From Paraburkholderia hospita (GTDB lineage: Bacteria > Pseudomonadota > Gammaproteobacteria > Burkholderiales > Burkholderiaceae), in assembly GCF_002902965.1 (NCBI RefSeq), contig NZ_CP026109.1, positions 124,001 to 188,000 of the forward strand: DNA of 64,000 bases, read 5' to 3'. The notes below the pieces were generated by a model. That model did not search any database. It saw only the letters and a program-made list of their open reading frames with translations, and was not told the DNA's origin. Both the position numbers and the translations under genes were made by a program. Positions 28,096 to 38,670 of the stretch are shown here, one piece after another. Position 1 is the stretch's first letter. Each line of letters opens with the position of its first letter.

Positions 28096-29061
28096 ATGAC
28101 CGATGACAGATCAATCAGCCTTACCCGACGCTCCCTGCTCGCGGCAGCATGCATCTGCATGGGGTGCGCAATCAGCGGGCCCCTGCTTGCGGGCGTTCCC
28201 ATGGTCAGGAGCGAAAGCCCGGAGTTTTATCGCCTGATGGTGGGTGACTATGAGGTCACCGTGCTCTCTGACGGCAAGAGTCCGCTTGCGGCGACGAAGC
28301 TGTTGCAGGGCGATCCATCGATAATCGCCGATGCCCTGAACAGCAACTTTCTGGGCGAGCAGGTCGAGACCTCCCACAACTCGTTTCTGGTGAACACGGG
28401 CGACCGGCTGGTGCTCATCGATGCAGGGGCAGGCTCGCTACTGGGACCCCACACCGGCAGACTCTCAGGCAATCTTCGCGCTGCGGGCTACCGGCCCGAG
28501 CAGGTGGATGAGGTCTGTCTGACACACATGCATGCCGACCACATCGGCGGTCTGATGTCCGGAAACCTGCCGGCGTTTCCGAACGCGATCATTCGCGCCG
28601 ACAAACGTGATATCGCCTACTGGCTGAGCGAGGAGAACATGCGTAATGCGCCTGCCGCAGCCAGGCGCTTCTTCGAGGCCGCGGTGGTGTCCTTGTCTGC
28701 GTACATCCAGGCGGGCAGGTTGAGGACATTCGAGGGCCTCGCCGACCTCATTCCCGGAATCCGGGCGCGGCCAGCCTACGGGCATACCCCGGGTCACACG
28801 ATGTACGAGGTGGAAAGCCGGGGCGAGAAGCTTCTGCTGTGGGGCGACATTGTCCATGTCGCTGCCGTGCAGTTCGCAGATCCGGGCGTCACGATCGGAT
28901 ACGACGTCGACCGGACGGAGGCCGAACAGGAGCACTGGCGCGTCTTCGGTGACGCGGCACGGCACCGATACATGATAGGGGGCGCGCATCTGCCGTTTCC
29001 TGGGCTCGGTCACGTGCGCAGCAGCGATGACAGGAGCTACGCTTTTGTGCCCCTGTCCTAA
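28096..29061 (+). CDS. Exported metallo-beta-lactamase-fold hydrolase
   Basis: 321 aa with a twin-arginine-like leader (SLTRRSLLAAACICMGCAIS, about 8-27), so export by Tat is probable. The metal-binding signature THMHADHIGG lies near 143-152, and further His/Asp ligands are in YGHTPGHTMYEV (about 231-242), LLWGDIVHV and the final GAHLPFPG. The family includes lactonases, esterases and glyoxalase II-like enzymes. It is last in the operon and may open a lactone or ester in the periplasm before uptake. The function is inferred from fold and place only. Confidence 0.85.
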   Translation: MTDDRSISLTRRSLLAAACICMGCAISGPLLAGVPMVRSESPEFYRLMVGDYEVTVLSDGKSPLAATKLLQGDPSIIADALNSNFLGEQVETSHNSFLVNTGDRLVLIDAGAGSLLGPHTGRLSGNLRAAGYRPEQVDEVCLTHMHADHIGGLMSGNLPAFPNAIIRADKRDIAYWLSEENMRNAPAAARRFFEAAVVSLSAYIQAGRLRTFEGLADLIPGIRARPAYGHTPGHTMYEVESRGEKLLLWGDIVHVAAVQFADPGVTIGYDVDRTEAEQEHWRVFGDAARHRYMIGGAHLPFPGLGHVRSSDDRSYAFVPLS

Positions 29062-29186
29062 CGTCCCGAGTTAGAAGTTCACAGCTAAGCATTGCATATG
29101 TCGGGGGGGATTTGGTCAGCGTGGGACAAGTTGTATCCCACCTGCGTAAGCAGGACCGTGGTGTCAAGTGAGGTGAAGGAGGGATC

Positions 29187-29441
29187 ATGGGTAGCGCGAA
29201 AAGCTCGTTGCGCGAGATGGTCGAGCACTGGCTCGCCCCCGATCCGGCGACCGGGGTTCGGGTCACCGAGTTCAGAAACAGGCGATCCAGACACGAATGC
29301 TATGTATGCGTTGAGACATTAGGGGCGACAGGTCCGGTCGCGCTGTTCTTCTTTCGCCACCAGGACGGCGCCTGGCGCATATTCCCACCGAATCGACAAC
29401 GGCCGGCAATGCGCGCCACCTACAATGCGGCAAACTTTTAA
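29187..29441 (+). CDS. Small hypothetical protein (84 aa)
   Basis: 84 aa, with a strong GGAGG ribosome site seven bases before the ATG. Charged N-terminus SSLREMVEHWLAP, central RSRHECYVCVETLG, then VALFFFRHQDGAWRIFPP and a conserved-looking RPAMR tail. I recall similar short proteins of unknown function in Burkholderia genomes. No signal peptide or membrane helix. It stands alone between the hydrolase operon and a porin. Confidence 0.65.
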   Translation: MGSAKSSLREMVEHWLAPDPATGVRVTEFRNRRSRHECYVCVETLGATGPVALFFFRHQDGAWRIFPPNRQRPAMRATYNAANF

Positions 29442-29694
29442 CTCACCACGCCAGCACCGAATGCGGGAAATCGGCGCGCACGTCACCTGATGGTCAGCAC
29501 CTTGGATACTGTCGCCTTCGCCTGCCATTCGGATCGGATAACGCGACACGGCTAACTCCAAAAGCAGTTCAGGCAGGTATTCCCCTTCCGGTCGGATACA
29601 CCGTATGGGTGCTGATCTGGTCAAACTTGCACGTAAATGTATGGCAAGAAAATAGTAGTACTAATTAATATGCTGTAATAGGAAAGGAGACGTC

Positions 29695-30858
29695 ATGAAG
29701 AAGGCAATCTTTGTTCTCGTTGCCGTCGGAACAATCGCGGGTACGGCGAGAGCACAAAGCAGCGTCACGCTGTATGGACTCATTGATGCAGGCTTCGCGT
29801 ACACAAACAATGTAGGCGGACAGAAGCTCTTTGCCGCGAGCTCCGGCAACATCCAGGGCAGCCGCTGGGGGCTGCGTGGAAGCGAGGATCTGGGCGGAGG
29901 GCTGAAGGCCCTGTTCGTGCTCGAGAATGGGTTCAATCCGTATACGGGACGTCTCAATCAGGGTGGTGATGAGTTCGGGCGTCAGGTCTACGTTGGCATC
30001 AGGTCGGACCAGTATGGCTCGATCACATTGGGCAGGCAGTACGATTCCGTCGTCGACTACACCGGCGCGCTCGAGGCCGCCAGTCAATGGGCAAGCTTAT
30101 ATGGCGGCCACCCGGGCGACCTGGATAACATGAACAACACAAACCGGGTCAACAACGCAATCAAGTTCGCCAGTGCGAACTACAGCGGCCTGACCTTTGG
30201 CGGCCTCTACAGTCTCGGTGGCGTTGCGGGCAATTTCAACCGCAACCAGATCTGGTCGGCCGGGTTCAACTATGCCCAGGGTCCGCTTGTGCTGGGCGTG
30301 GCGTACCTGAACGTGAAGAATCCGAACTTCTCGTTCTTCGGTAACAACGCCACTTCGTCCACCACCGCGACGAATATGTCGGGATCGCAGGTGTACTCCG
30401 GTTTCGCGTCGGCCAGAACCCAGCAGGTTGCCACAGCCGGTGCGGCCTATACGCTTGGTGCGGCCACTTTCGGGACGACATACAGCAATACGCAGTTCCG
30501 CGGGCTGGGTGAAACAGCGGTGACCGGGCAGCCGGCCGGATCGCCCAGGTCAGGCGACGCGAAATTCCATAACGCTGAAGCGAACTTCAAGTATCAGCTC
30601 ACGCCGGCGTTGCTGGTCGCCGCTGCGTATGACTACACGAAGGGTTACAGCGTCACGGCCGAAAAAACCCATCAGGCAATGCTGGGTGCCGACTACGCCC
30701 TGTCAAAGCGGACAGACCTTTACGCGGTCGGCATCTATCAGCATGCTTCCGGAACCAACTCTTTCGGTGCGAAGGCCACCGCTCAGATCACCACCCTGTC
30801 TCCGTCATCGTCGCAGAATCAGGTGGCCGCGATTGTAGGAATCCGCTCGAAGTTTTAA
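29695..30858 (+). CDS. Outer-membrane porin (OmpC-like, Burkholderia type)
   Basis: 387 aa, preceded by AAAGGAGACGTC. The signal peptide ends ARAQS; family start SSVTLYGLIDAGFAYTN, then SRWGLRGSEDLGGGLKALFVLENGF, FGRQVYVGIRSDQYGSITLGRQ and a terminal Phe (RSKF). It has the longer periplasmic or loop insert seen in several Burkholderia porins (TSSTTATNMSGSQV). AT-rich upstream region with TAGTACTA. Substrate unknown. Confidence 0.93.
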   Translation: MKKAIFVLVAVGTIAGTARAQSSVTLYGLIDAGFAYTNNVGGQKLFAASSGNIQGSRWGLRGSEDLGGGLKALFVLENGFNPYTGRLNQGGDEFGRQVYVGIRSDQYGSITLGRQYDSVVDYTGALEAASQWASLYGGHPGDLDNMNNTNRVNNAIKFASANYSGLTFGGLYSLGGVAGNFNRNQIWSAGFNYAQGPLVLGVAYLNVKNPNFSFFGNNATSSTTATNMSGSQVYSGFASARTQQVATAGAAYTLGAATFGTTYSNTQFRGLGETAVTGQPAGSPRSGDAKFHNAEANFKYQLTPALLVAAAYDYTKGYSVTAEKTHQAMLGADYALSKRTDLYAVGIYQHASGTNSFGAKATAQITTLSPSSSQNQVAAIVGIRSKF

Positions 30859-31123
30859 GCCTGGGGCGCTGCGCGGGCATGCGCTGCGCGGCATGTAGCC
30901 CTGCGTCATGTGCGGCCGATGACCGGCCGCTCATGCCGTCGTTTGCAGCACCACATTGGCCGTCGGAATAGGTACGTTAGCCGTCCGCAGTGACTGGCCG
31001 GACGGTGGTCGTGCCTTAAGCAGGAAAAGGTTTACTACCCGTTACATGGATCACAGCTGGTTTCGACCTGGTGAGGTGGAAGTCAGCCCTTTTGCGCGAA
31101 TCTGCGCGGGAATTGCAAAGGAG

Positions 31124-32272
31124 ATGTCGTTGCTGATCGGAATACCCACGGAGACGCGACCGTATGAAACACGCGTCGCCGCGACGCCCGAGACGGTCAG
31201 GAAGTACGTGTCGCAGGGACATAGAGTGCGCGTACAGAGCGGCGCAGGAACGGCCGCGAGCTATCTGGACGACGCGTACGCAGCTGCGGGCGCAGAACTC
31301 GTCGATGCGCCGACCGCGTTCGGCGCAGAGATCGTTCTCAAGGTTCAAAGCCCCACCGATTCAGAACTCCCGCTTCTTAAACGCGGCGCGGTGCTGGTCG
31401 GCATGCTGGAGCCGTTTAATGTCGAGAACGCATCAAGGCTTGCAGCTGCAGGCATAACTGCGTTCGCGCTCGAAGCCGCGCCGCGCACCACACGTGCGCA
31501 AAGCCTCGACGTACTGTCGTCTCAAGCCAACATTGCGGGCTACAAGGCAGTATTGCTCGCCGCCGATCTTTACCCGCGCTTCATGCCGATGCTGATGACG
31601 GCGGCAGGCACCGTGAAAGCGGCGCGTGTGCTGATTCTCGGCGCGGGCGTCGCGGGCTTGCAGGCGATCGCGACCGCAAAGCGCCTTGGCGCCGTGATCG
31701 AAGCGTCGGACGTGCGTCCTGCCGTGAAGGAGCAGATCGAATCGCTGGGCGGCAAATTCCTCGATGTGCCTTATGAAACCGATGAGGAACGCGAAGCGGC
31801 CGTTGGCGTCGGCGGCTACGCGCGGCCAATGCCGCCATCGTGGCTCGCGCGCCAGTCTGCGCTGGTTCACGAGCGGGCGAAGCAGGCCGACATCGTGATT
31901 TCCACCGCGCTGATTCCCGGGCGTGCCGCGCCGACCTTGATCTCCGTCGAAACCGTGCAGGCGATGAAACCAGGCACGGTACTCGTCGACCTCGCTGCGG
32001 GACGCGGCCCCGAGTACGAAGGGCAGCGTGGCGGCAACTGTCCGCTGACGGAAGCCGACAAGGTCGTCGTCAAGCATGGCGTGACGATCGCGGGGTATAC
32101 GAACCTCGCGTCGATGGTCGCGTCGGACGCCTCGGCACTGTACGCACGCAATCTGCTCGACTTCATGAAGCTGACCATCACGAAGGAAGGCACGTTCAAT
32201 ATCGATCTCGCGGACGACATCGTCGCGGCCACGCTGGTCGCGCATGACGGCGAAGTCACGCGCAAGGCATAA
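31124..32272 (+). CDS. pntAA: NAD(P) transhydrogenase alpha subunit part 1 (PntAA)
   Basis: 382 aa from ATG 31124. AAGGAG lies only one base before it and seven bases before an in-frame TTG at 31130, so TTG could be the true start. The N-terminus [20 protein letters not shown] and the dinucleotide motif [21 protein letters not shown] identify the NAD(H)-binding domain I. It works with PntAB and PntB to couple hydride transfer between NADH and NADP+ to proton entry at the inner membrane. The subunit is split into AA and AB as in many alpha- and betaproteobacteria. Confidence 0.93.
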   Translation: MSLLIGIPTETRPYETRVAATPETVRKYVSQGHRVRVQSGAGTAASYLDDAYAAAGAELVDAPTAFGAEIVLKVQSPTDSELPLLKRGAVLVGMLEPFNVENASRLAAAGITAFALEAAPRTTRAQSLDVLSSQANIAGYKAVLLAADLYPRFMPMLMTAAGTVKAARVLILGAGVAGLQAIATAKRLGAVIEASDVRPAVKEQIESLGGKFLDVPYETDEEREAAVGVGGYARPMPPSWLARQSALVHERAKQADIVISTALIPGRAAPTLISVETVQAMKPGTVLVDLAAGRGPEYEGQRGGNCPLTEADKVVVKHGVTIAGYTNLASMVASDASALYARNLLDFMKLTITKEGTFNIDLADDIVAATLVAHDGEVTRKA

Positions 32273-32285
32273 GAGGAGACGGGTG

Positions 32286-32618
32286 ATGGAAGTCATCAAC
32301 CATACCGTGATCAACCTGATCATTTTCGTGCTGGCGATCTACGTCGGCTACCACGTCGTCTGGAACGTGACACCGGCGCTGCATACGCCGCTGATGGCCG
32401 TGACGAATGCGATTTCGGCCATTGTCATTGTCGGCGCGATGCTCGCGGCGGGCCTGACGGTCGGCGGCACGGGCAAGTTCTTCGGCACGGTTGCCGTCGC
32501 GCTTGCAGCGGTGAATGTGTTCGGCGGGTTCCTCGTCACGAGGCGAATGCTGGAGATGTTCAAGAAGAAGGAGCCGAAGAAGATCGCGGGTCCTGGTAGC
32601 TGGCGGGAGGCAGCATGA
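32286..32618 (+). CDS. pntAB: NAD(P) transhydrogenase alpha subunit part 2 (PntAB)
   Basis: 110 aa with AGGAGA before ATG 32286, 13 bases after pntAA. Membrane helices: [37 protein letters not shown] and [19 protein letters not shown]. It forms part of the proton channel. It overlaps pntB (the pntB ATG lies inside the last codons), so translation is coupled. Confidence 0.93.
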   Translation: MEVINHTVINLIIFVLAIYVGYHVVWNVTPALHTPLMAVTNAISAIVIVGAMLAAGLTVGGTGKFFGTVAVALAAVNVFGGFLVTRRMLEMFKKKEPKKIAGPGSWREAA

Positions 32619-34081
32619 TGAATCTGAACCTTGTGAGCGGAAATGTCGTGACGCTCCTCTATCTGATCGCCTCCGTCTGCTTCATCCAGGCGCTCAAGGG
32701 GTTGTCCAATCCGAAGACCGCGCGCACGGGCAACATGTTCGGCATGATCGGCATGGCGATCGCCATTCTTACGACCGTCGCGCTGATCTCGAAGCAGGCG
32801 GCCGTGCTCGGCTCGAATCTGTCGCTGGGTCTTTCGCTGGTGTTCGTTGCGCTGGTTGTCGGTGGCGGGATCGGTGCGTTCGTCGCCGCGCGCGTCGAGA
32901 TGACGAAGATGCCGGAACTGGTCGCGGCGATGCACTCGCTGATCGGTATGGCTGCCGTGTGTATCGCGTATGCGGTGGTGTCGGAACCGGCTGCGTTCGG
33001 CCTCGGCGCCGAGGAAGGCATTCCGGGTTTCCTGCCGTACGGCAACCGGATCGAGCTGTTCATTGGCACGTTCGTCGGCGCGATTACGTTTAGCGGTTCG
33101 GTGATCGCGTTCGGCAAGCTGTCGGGCAAGTACAAGTTCCGGCTCTTCCAGGGCGCGCCTGTCGTTTATCCCGGTCAGCATCTGATCAACCTGCTGCTCG
33201 CAATCGCGATGGTCGGCTTCGGCGTGATCTTCTTCCTCACGCAATCGTGGCTGCCGTTCATCATCATGACGTTGATCGCGTTTGCGCTGGGCGTGCTGAT
33301 CATCATCCCGATCGGCGGCGCGGACATGCCGGTCGTCGTGTCGATGCTGAACTCGTACTCGGGCTGGGCGGCGGCGGGCATCGGCTTCTCGCTGAACAAC
33401 GCGATGCTGATCATTGCCGGATCGCTGGTGGGTTCGTCGGGTGCGATTCTGTCGTACATCATGTGCAAGGCGATGAACCGATCGTTCTTCAACGTGATTC
33501 TGGGCGGCTTCGGCGGTGAAGCGAGCGCGGCGACGGTGGGTGGCTCGGCGGAGCAGCGGCCTGTGAAGTCGGGGTCGGCGGAAGATGCGTCGTTCATGCT
33601 CGGCAATGCCGAGACTGTTGTTATCGTGCCGGGGTATGGGCTGGCCGTGGCGCGTGCTCAGCACGCGCTGAAGGAACTGACAGACAAGCTCATAGAGAAG
33701 GGCATCGACGTGAAATACGCGATCCACCCCGTCGCAGGCCGGATGCCGGGGCACATGAACGTGCTGCTGGCAGAAGCGGAAGTGTCGTACGAGATCGTCC
33801 ATGAGATGGAGGACATCAATGGCGAGTTCGGCCAGGTGGACGTGGTGCTGGTGCTCGGCGCGAACGACGTCGTGAATCCGGCGGCCAAGAACGATCCGAA
33901 GTCGCCGATCGCGGGCATGCCGATCATCGAGGCGTACAAGGCGCGTACGGTGATCGTCAACAAGCGTTCGATGGCAGCGGGCTATGCCGGTCTGGACAAC
34001 GATCTGTTCTACATGGACAAGACCATGATGGTCTTCGGTGATGCGAAGAAGGTGATCGAGGAGATGATCAAGGCCGCCTAG
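32615..34081 (+). CDS. pntB: NAD(P) transhydrogenase beta subunit (PntB)
   Basis: 488 aa. Many N-terminal membrane helices (residues about 1-260) with [20 protein letters not shown], then the NADP(H)-binding domain [19 protein letters not shown] (about 330-345), [18 protein letters not shown] (about 371-388) and [12 protein letters not shown]. It completes the pntAA-AB-B operon. The enzyme supplies NADPH from NADH, useful when NADPH-consuming oxygenases are active, though a specific link to the nearby catabolic genes is speculation. Confidence 0.94.
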   Translation: MMNLNLVSGNVVTLLYLIASVCFIQALKGLSNPKTARTGNMFGMIGMAIAILTTVALISKQAAVLGSNLSLGLSLVFVALVVGGGIGAFVAARVEMTKMPELVAAMHSLIGMAAVCIAYAVVSEPAAFGLGAEEGIPGFLPYGNRIELFIGTFVGAITFSGSVIAFGKLSGKYKFRLFQGAPVVYPGQHLINLLLAIAMVGFGVIFFLTQSWLPFIIMTLIAFALGVLIIIPIGGADMPVVVSMLNSYSGWAAAGIGFSLNNAMLIIAGSLVGSSGAILSYIMCKAMNRSFFNVILGGFGGEASAATVGGSAEQRPVKSGSAEDASFMLGNAETVVIVPGYGLAVARAQHALKELTDKLIEKGIDVKYAIHPVAGRMPGHMNVLLAEAEVSYEIVHEMEDINGEFGQVDVVLVLGANDVVNPAAKNDPKSPIAGMPIIEAYKARTVIVNKRSMAAGYAGLDNDLFYMDKTMMVFGDAKKVIEEMIKAA

Positions 34082-34291
34082 CCGGCTCCGATGACGGGCC
34101 CCATGTCCGCGCGGACTGAAACAGCGGTCGATCAGTTGCAGCCAATTCTAATCGTGGCGCAGGCCTCGTCGGCTTGATCCGATTTCCGTTATGGATCGCC
34201 GTATCGCTGCGCTGTCTTCAGTTTCCAACCCGCTTCCATGACTGAACCTGAGGGTTTGCCTGGAAGCATTTTTCGCGACGAAGGAGTGAAC

Positions 34292-34795
34292 ATGAAGTCG
34301 ACTTTGCGGTACCTGGTGCTGACTGTGGCCCTGCTGACGCAGGGTGGGATTGACGTGGCCCAGGCGGCAGGTGCGCCGATGGGGGTTTTCATCGCAACAC
34401 CCCAGCAACTCTCGATCAACCAGAGCGCGTCGAAGACTGTCGGCGTGTCGCAGGTCAGCGGCCAGAGCGCTCAGGTCCTCTACGGCGATCCGACGAAGCC
34501 AGGCCTTTATACCGTGCTGCTGCGTCTTGAACCGCACAAACGCATCATGCCGCTCTCGCACCCGGATTCGCGCTTCGTGACGGTCCTTTCGGGAACCTTC
34601 CGCATCGGATTTGGCGACAGATATGACGAGGCGGGGCTCAGGGCGTTGCCACCCGGAGGCATCTACACGGAACCTGCCCACGCGAACCACTTCGGCGAGA
34701 CGGGGGATGAGCCAGTAGTTGTCGCGATCACCGGCTACGGTCCGAGCGGCACAACCTATGCGAACCCCGCCGAGGCGCCGAAACCGGCCAAGTAG
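34292..34795 (+). CDS. Secreted cupin-domain protein
   Basis: 167 aa from ATG 34292 with AAGGAG upstream; the longer frame from 34238 would bury the signal peptide. Signal peptide about 1-27 (ends AQAAG). The cupin barrel shows LLRLEPHKRIMPLSHPDSRFVTVLSG and a second box GIYTEPAHANHFGE with candidate metal ligands His. It is probably periplasmic. Substrate unknown. It precedes a DoxX gene on the same strand after 207 bases. Confidence 0.82.
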   Translation: MKSTLRYLVLTVALLTQGGIDVAQAAGAPMGVFIATPQQLSINQSASKTVGVSQVSGQSAQVLYGDPTKPGLYTVLLRLEPHKRIMPLSHPDSRFVTVLSGTFRIGFGDRYDEAGLRALPPGGIYTEPAHANHFGETGDEPVVVAITGYGPSGTTYANPAEAPKPAK

Positions 34796-35002
34796 GCTGC
34801 CAGTGTCACCGCGGAAAGCATAAGCGCGCCGCAGGCAAGCCGCTAACCTGCTCCGCGCTCCCGACAATTGGGCAAACCCTGACCGGAGACCCTGGCTCAG
34901 GCAAGTAGAGACCCAATCACCGAAGCGGCATCAACGGACGGTCGTCACGTAACTGGCCGCCACACGGTGTCCGCATTCCAGATCAGGAAAGAGGAGAACC
35001 CA

Positions 35003-35440
35003 TTGAAAGCCGAACTGACTGCAACACCCGATTACCGTCTCGACGCAGTCGTGTTATCCGCAGCGCGTGTCCTGCTGTCGGTGCCGTTCATTTGCGGCGG
35101 GATCAAGAACCTGCTGGCCTATAGCGGATTCGTTGGCTACCTCGCTTCGAAGGGCATGCCCATACCGGCAGTCCTGGCGGCGCCATCGATTGCCACCGAT
35201 CTTGTCGGTGGCCTGTTGCTGATACTTGGCGTTCGCTTGCGGCTGCTGGCGCCTTATCTCGCGTTGTACACCATCTTCACGGCGTTCGTCGGGCATCCGT
35301 TCTGGCTGGTCGACGATCCGCTCGCCCACGACGAGATGGCCTTCCAGTTCTGGAAGAACCTGTCGATTGCCGGCGGGTTATTGGGGATGTCCGTCGCCAC
35401 CGCGATACAGCCAAAACGACGGGCTGTTTCCGGAGTCTGA
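35003..35440 (+). CDS. DoxX-family membrane protein
   Basis: 145 aa from a TTG at 35003, chosen because GAGGAG lies six bases before it; the frame is open from a GTG at 34967. Four membrane helices: LSAARVLLSVPFICGGIKNLL, LAAPSIATDLVGGLLLILG, LAPYLALYTIFTAFVGHPFW, and AGGLLGMSVATAI. Landmarks GGIKNLL and FVGHPFW fit DoxX/YphA proteins. The role is poorly known: redox or sulfur-compound handling in some members. Confidence 0.82.
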   Translation: MKAELTATPDYRLDAVVLSAARVLLSVPFICGGIKNLLAYSGFVGYLASKGMPIPAVLAAPSIATDLVGGLLLILGVRLRLLAPYLALYTIFTAFVGHPFWLVDDPLAHDEMAFQFWKNLSIAGGLLGMSVATAIQPKRRAVSGV

Positions 35441-35600
35441 GCCACCCAGCGGGTCCGACCGGGCTCGTCACCTAGAAGAGGCCAGGCCCGCGGGATAGCA
35501 GGTTTGGCTCAACCCGTTCGTTGTGGTGCAACGCCAATCGTAAAATTAGCTATTAAGTTCGTAGTACATAACATAAGAACGAAATAAATGGAGACGATGA

Positions 35601-36773
35601 ATGAAAAAGCAGTTCGCGTTTGCATCAGGCATTCTCATATGCACTGCGGCTCAGGCCCAAAGTTCCGTTACGCTGTACGGCATACTCGACAATGGCATTT
35701 CATATGTCAGTAACCAGAAGACGGCGGGAGGAACGGGTCACAGCAATGTGTTTGCCTCTTCGTCGAATATCGTTGGCAACCGTTGGGGCATGATGGGCGC
35801 TGAAGAACTCGGGGGTGGGCTCAAGGCAGTATTCAGGCTGGAAAGTGGATTTTCCGGTCAAACCGGTGCGCTTCAGCAAGGCGGCCGGCTGTTTGGACGA
35901 CAGGCGTGGGTCGGACTGTCGGACTCCGGCTATGGCACGCTCACGATCGGGCGCCAGTATGACTCGGTCGTGGACTATCTTGCACCGCGCAGTCTGGCGC
36001 AGAGCTTCGTCGGCGGACTTGAGTTCTCCCATCCGATGGACAATGACAATTTTTCGGATTTCTTCCGGCTCGACAACTCCGTCAAGTTTGCGAGCGTCGA
36101 CTATCGCGGCCTGAAATTCGGCGGGCTCTATGCGTTGTCCAATCGTGCGGGCGGGTTCAACGATAATCGTGCATTCAGTGGCGGCGCTACCTACAACACG
36201 GGTCCGCTTACCCTCAGCGCATCTTTCATGCAGATCGATCACCTGGGCGATGGCGCTAACGGCGCGCTCGATGGGTCCAGCACGTCGGGCGACAGTACCT
36301 TTCACGCCAGGCGCCAGCAGGTCTGGGGCGCTGGCGTTAATTACGCCCTCGGCGCCGCGACGTTCGGGCTGGTCTGGAGCGAATCGGTCCTGACCGATGC
36401 AACTGCCGTGAATCGGGGCAATTCGCTCGCACCGGTCTCGACCGGTTCGCCGACGGATCTTCGTTTCAGTAACTATGAGGCGAACGTACGCTATCTGGTT
36501 ACGCCTGCGTGGTCGATGGCCGCCTCGTACACATTCACCGACGGACGATATTCGAACGCCTCGATCAACGCGAAGCCGAGATGGAGCCAGTTCAATGTGA
36601 TGACCGGGTATGCGCTGTCCAAGAGTACTGATGTCTATCTGATGGCTGAATACCAGCATGTAAGCGGTGCGTCCGGCACGATTTTTAGCGGTGCATTCAT
36701 CGGGGGAAGTGGGGGGGCTTCGGCGACAAACCGACAGTTCCTGACGAGTGCCGGGCTTCGCGTTCGATTCTAG
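35601..36773 (+). CDS. Outer-membrane porin (OmpC-like, Burkholderia type)
   Basis: 390 aa with TGGAGACGATG at the start, a signal peptide ending TAAQAQ, then SSVTLYGILDNGISYVS, NRWGMMGAEELGGGLKAVF, RLFGRQAWVGLSDSGYGTLTIGRQYDSVVDY and C-terminal Phe (RVRF). It is closest by eye to the porin at 29695: both have TLGRQ/TIGRQ-YDSVVDY. It is followed after 327 bases by a broken chemoreceptor gene. A long antisense frame over this gene is a coding shadow. Confidence 0.93.
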   Translation: MKKQFAFASGILICTAAQAQSSVTLYGILDNGISYVSNQKTAGGTGHSNVFASSSNIVGNRWGMMGAEELGGGLKAVFRLESGFSGQTGALQQGGRLFGRQAWVGLSDSGYGTLTIGRQYDSVVDYLAPRSLAQSFVGGLEFSHPMDNDNFSDFFRLDNSVKFASVDYRGLKFGGLYALSNRAGGFNDNRAFSGGATYNTGPLTLSASFMQIDHLGDGANGALDGSSTSGDSTFHARRQQVWGAGVNYALGAATFGLVWSESVLTDATAVNRGNSLAPVSTGSPTDLRFSNYEANVRYLVTPAWSMAASYTFTDGRYSNASINAKPRWSQFNVMTGYALSKSTDVYLMAEYQHVSGASGTIFSGAFIGGSGGASATNRQFLTSAGLRVRF

Positions 36774-37100
36774 AGGCGCCTGGGATTGCGGGTTGTGGGG
36801 CGGTCGCTGCGATGTGTGTCTAGCGACTGCTTCCGTTGAATTTGTGCGAGTTCCCTCAAGCACACAACCTGTCCAATCATACCGCGCTCTTGCAATCGGC
36901 CTGGTGCCGCTCCTTCCTCTCGTCCTTGGCCCACCATCCTCGTTGGAGTTCCTGAAGCTGCGAAAGCCAACCCGATGTGCGATGGGTGTACGTATAGCGG
37001 ATCCGCACAGCATTACGTCGCTGTACAACGCTCCACATGGCGAAGGGTGCCGGAGTTGCAGGCATACGATCGTCAAGTTTGAAAAGGAGAACACAAATTC
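36774..37100. other. Intergenic region before the frameshifted chemoreceptor
   Basis: No gene recognised in these 327 bases. Short frames on both strands have no start signals or family resemblance. AAAAGGAG at the right edge is the ribosome site of the next gene. Confidence 0.5.
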
Positions 37101-38670
37101 ATGAGCCGTCTGTCATTTCACTGCAAATTGTGGTCGCTCGTTGGAGTCGTCTGGATCACGCTCGCGATGATAGGCTTCCTGAGCGTACTTCAGCAGCGTC
37201 ATGCATTGCTCGACGATCGCAAGGCCACGCTCGACGCTATGCTCGACGCTGCGGCCCACGTGATCGAAGCCTACAAGGGCAAGGGCAACGCTGGAGAGAT
37301 GACCCTGGCAGACGCGCAGAGCGCCGCGCTATCCGAACTTGGCCGCCTTCGATACGGGACGGACGGCTACATCTTTGTGACGACGCGCGAACCTGTCATG
37401 TTGCTCAATCCCGCCCGCCCACAGTTGGTCGGCACGTACGTGGGCAATCTGAGAGACGCCAAAGGCAATCTGTTGTTCGCCGGCATCACCGAGGCAATTC
37501 GAATGGGTCGCGGCTACATTCAGACCAGTACGCCAAAACCTGGCGCAAGGACAAATTCTGAAAAGCTATCCGCGGTCCGGACGGTGAGCGGCTGGAACTG
37601 GGTAGTCGGCACGGGTCTGTACGTTGATGATATCAATGCGCTCTTTGTCCGGAATGCGCTGGTGCAGGGAGCGGAGATACTGGTCGCCAGGTTTCCTGGC
37701 GTCGGCGCTCGCGATATGGATCATTCGCAGCGTGAGCCGGGAGATTGGTGGCGACCCCGCTTACGCGCAGGAAGTTGCACACCAGATCGCTCTGGGGAAC
37801 CTCGACTCTTCGTTCGAAACGACGCACAATGAGGAAACGAGTCTGCTTTGTTCGTTGGTGAAGATGCAGGCCCAGCTATCAGATACCATCATCTCGATAA
37901 AAACTTCCTCGACGACAATCGCCGAGGCGGCGGGTCAGATCGCCGACGGTAACATGGACCTTTCTTCGCGCACCGAACAGCAGGCCGCATCATTGCAGCA
38001 GACTGCGGCGAGCATGGAGCAACTGACCGCTACCGTGAAGCAGAATTCCGAGAACGCGGAGCAGGCGAGCGATTTCGCGAAGGAGGCGCGAAGTGTCGCG
38101 AACGAGGGCAGCGCGATGATCCAGGACGTTGTCAGGACAATGTGCGATATCAGTGAGAGCTCGGACCGTATGGCCGATATCATCGCGATGATAGAAGGTG
38201 TGGCTTTCCAGACCAACATCCTTGCGCTTAACGCGGCAGTGGAAGCTGCGCGCGCTGGCGACCATGGACGTGGCTTTGCGGTGGTTGCCGGGGAAGTTCG
38301 CCTACTTGCGCAGCGCTCGGGCTCGGCCGCAAAGGAAATCAGGGTGCTAATCGAGACATCAGGCTCGCGCGTAACGCTAGGTATGGAGCGCGTCCGTGGG
38401 GCAGGCGAGACAATGAGCCGTATTGAATCGGCAATCGAGCGGGTTACTACGATCATGGCTGAAATCGCCTGGGCATCACACGAACAGAGCCGGGGTATCG
38501 AACAGGTTGGTATCGCGGTCGAACAGATGGACGAGGTCACACAGCAAAACGCTGCGCTTGTACAAGAGGCAGCCGCCGCTGCCGCTGGTCTCGATGAGCA
38601 GGCCGAGCAGCTACGCTACGCCGTGAGCTTCTTTCGCATTGCAAAAGCGCCGTGCTACGAACGCGGGTAA
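37101..38670 (+). pseudogene. Methyl-accepting chemotaxis protein broken by a frameshift
   Basis: Frame 1 from ATG 37101 (AAAAGGAGA upstream) gives membrane helix 1, the sCache_2 sensor ([38 protein letters not shown]) and then loses sense after about 37690. A second frame, +1 relative to it, picks up at the second membrane helix ([15 protein letters not shown]) and gives HAMP, the hairpin [20 protein letters not shown] and a stop at 38670. One base gained (or two lost) within the second helix, about 37680-37700, accounts for this. The coding quality on both sides is good, so the break is recent, or a sequencing error. Confidence 0.85.

Noticed and set aside
32348..33802. 484-codon minus-strand open frame over pntB
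   Set aside because: His/Arg/Asp-rich shadow of the transmembrane-rich pntB gene.
35700..37094. 464-codon minus-strand open frame over the porin
   Set aside because: Coding shadow; the plus-strand porin is unambiguous.
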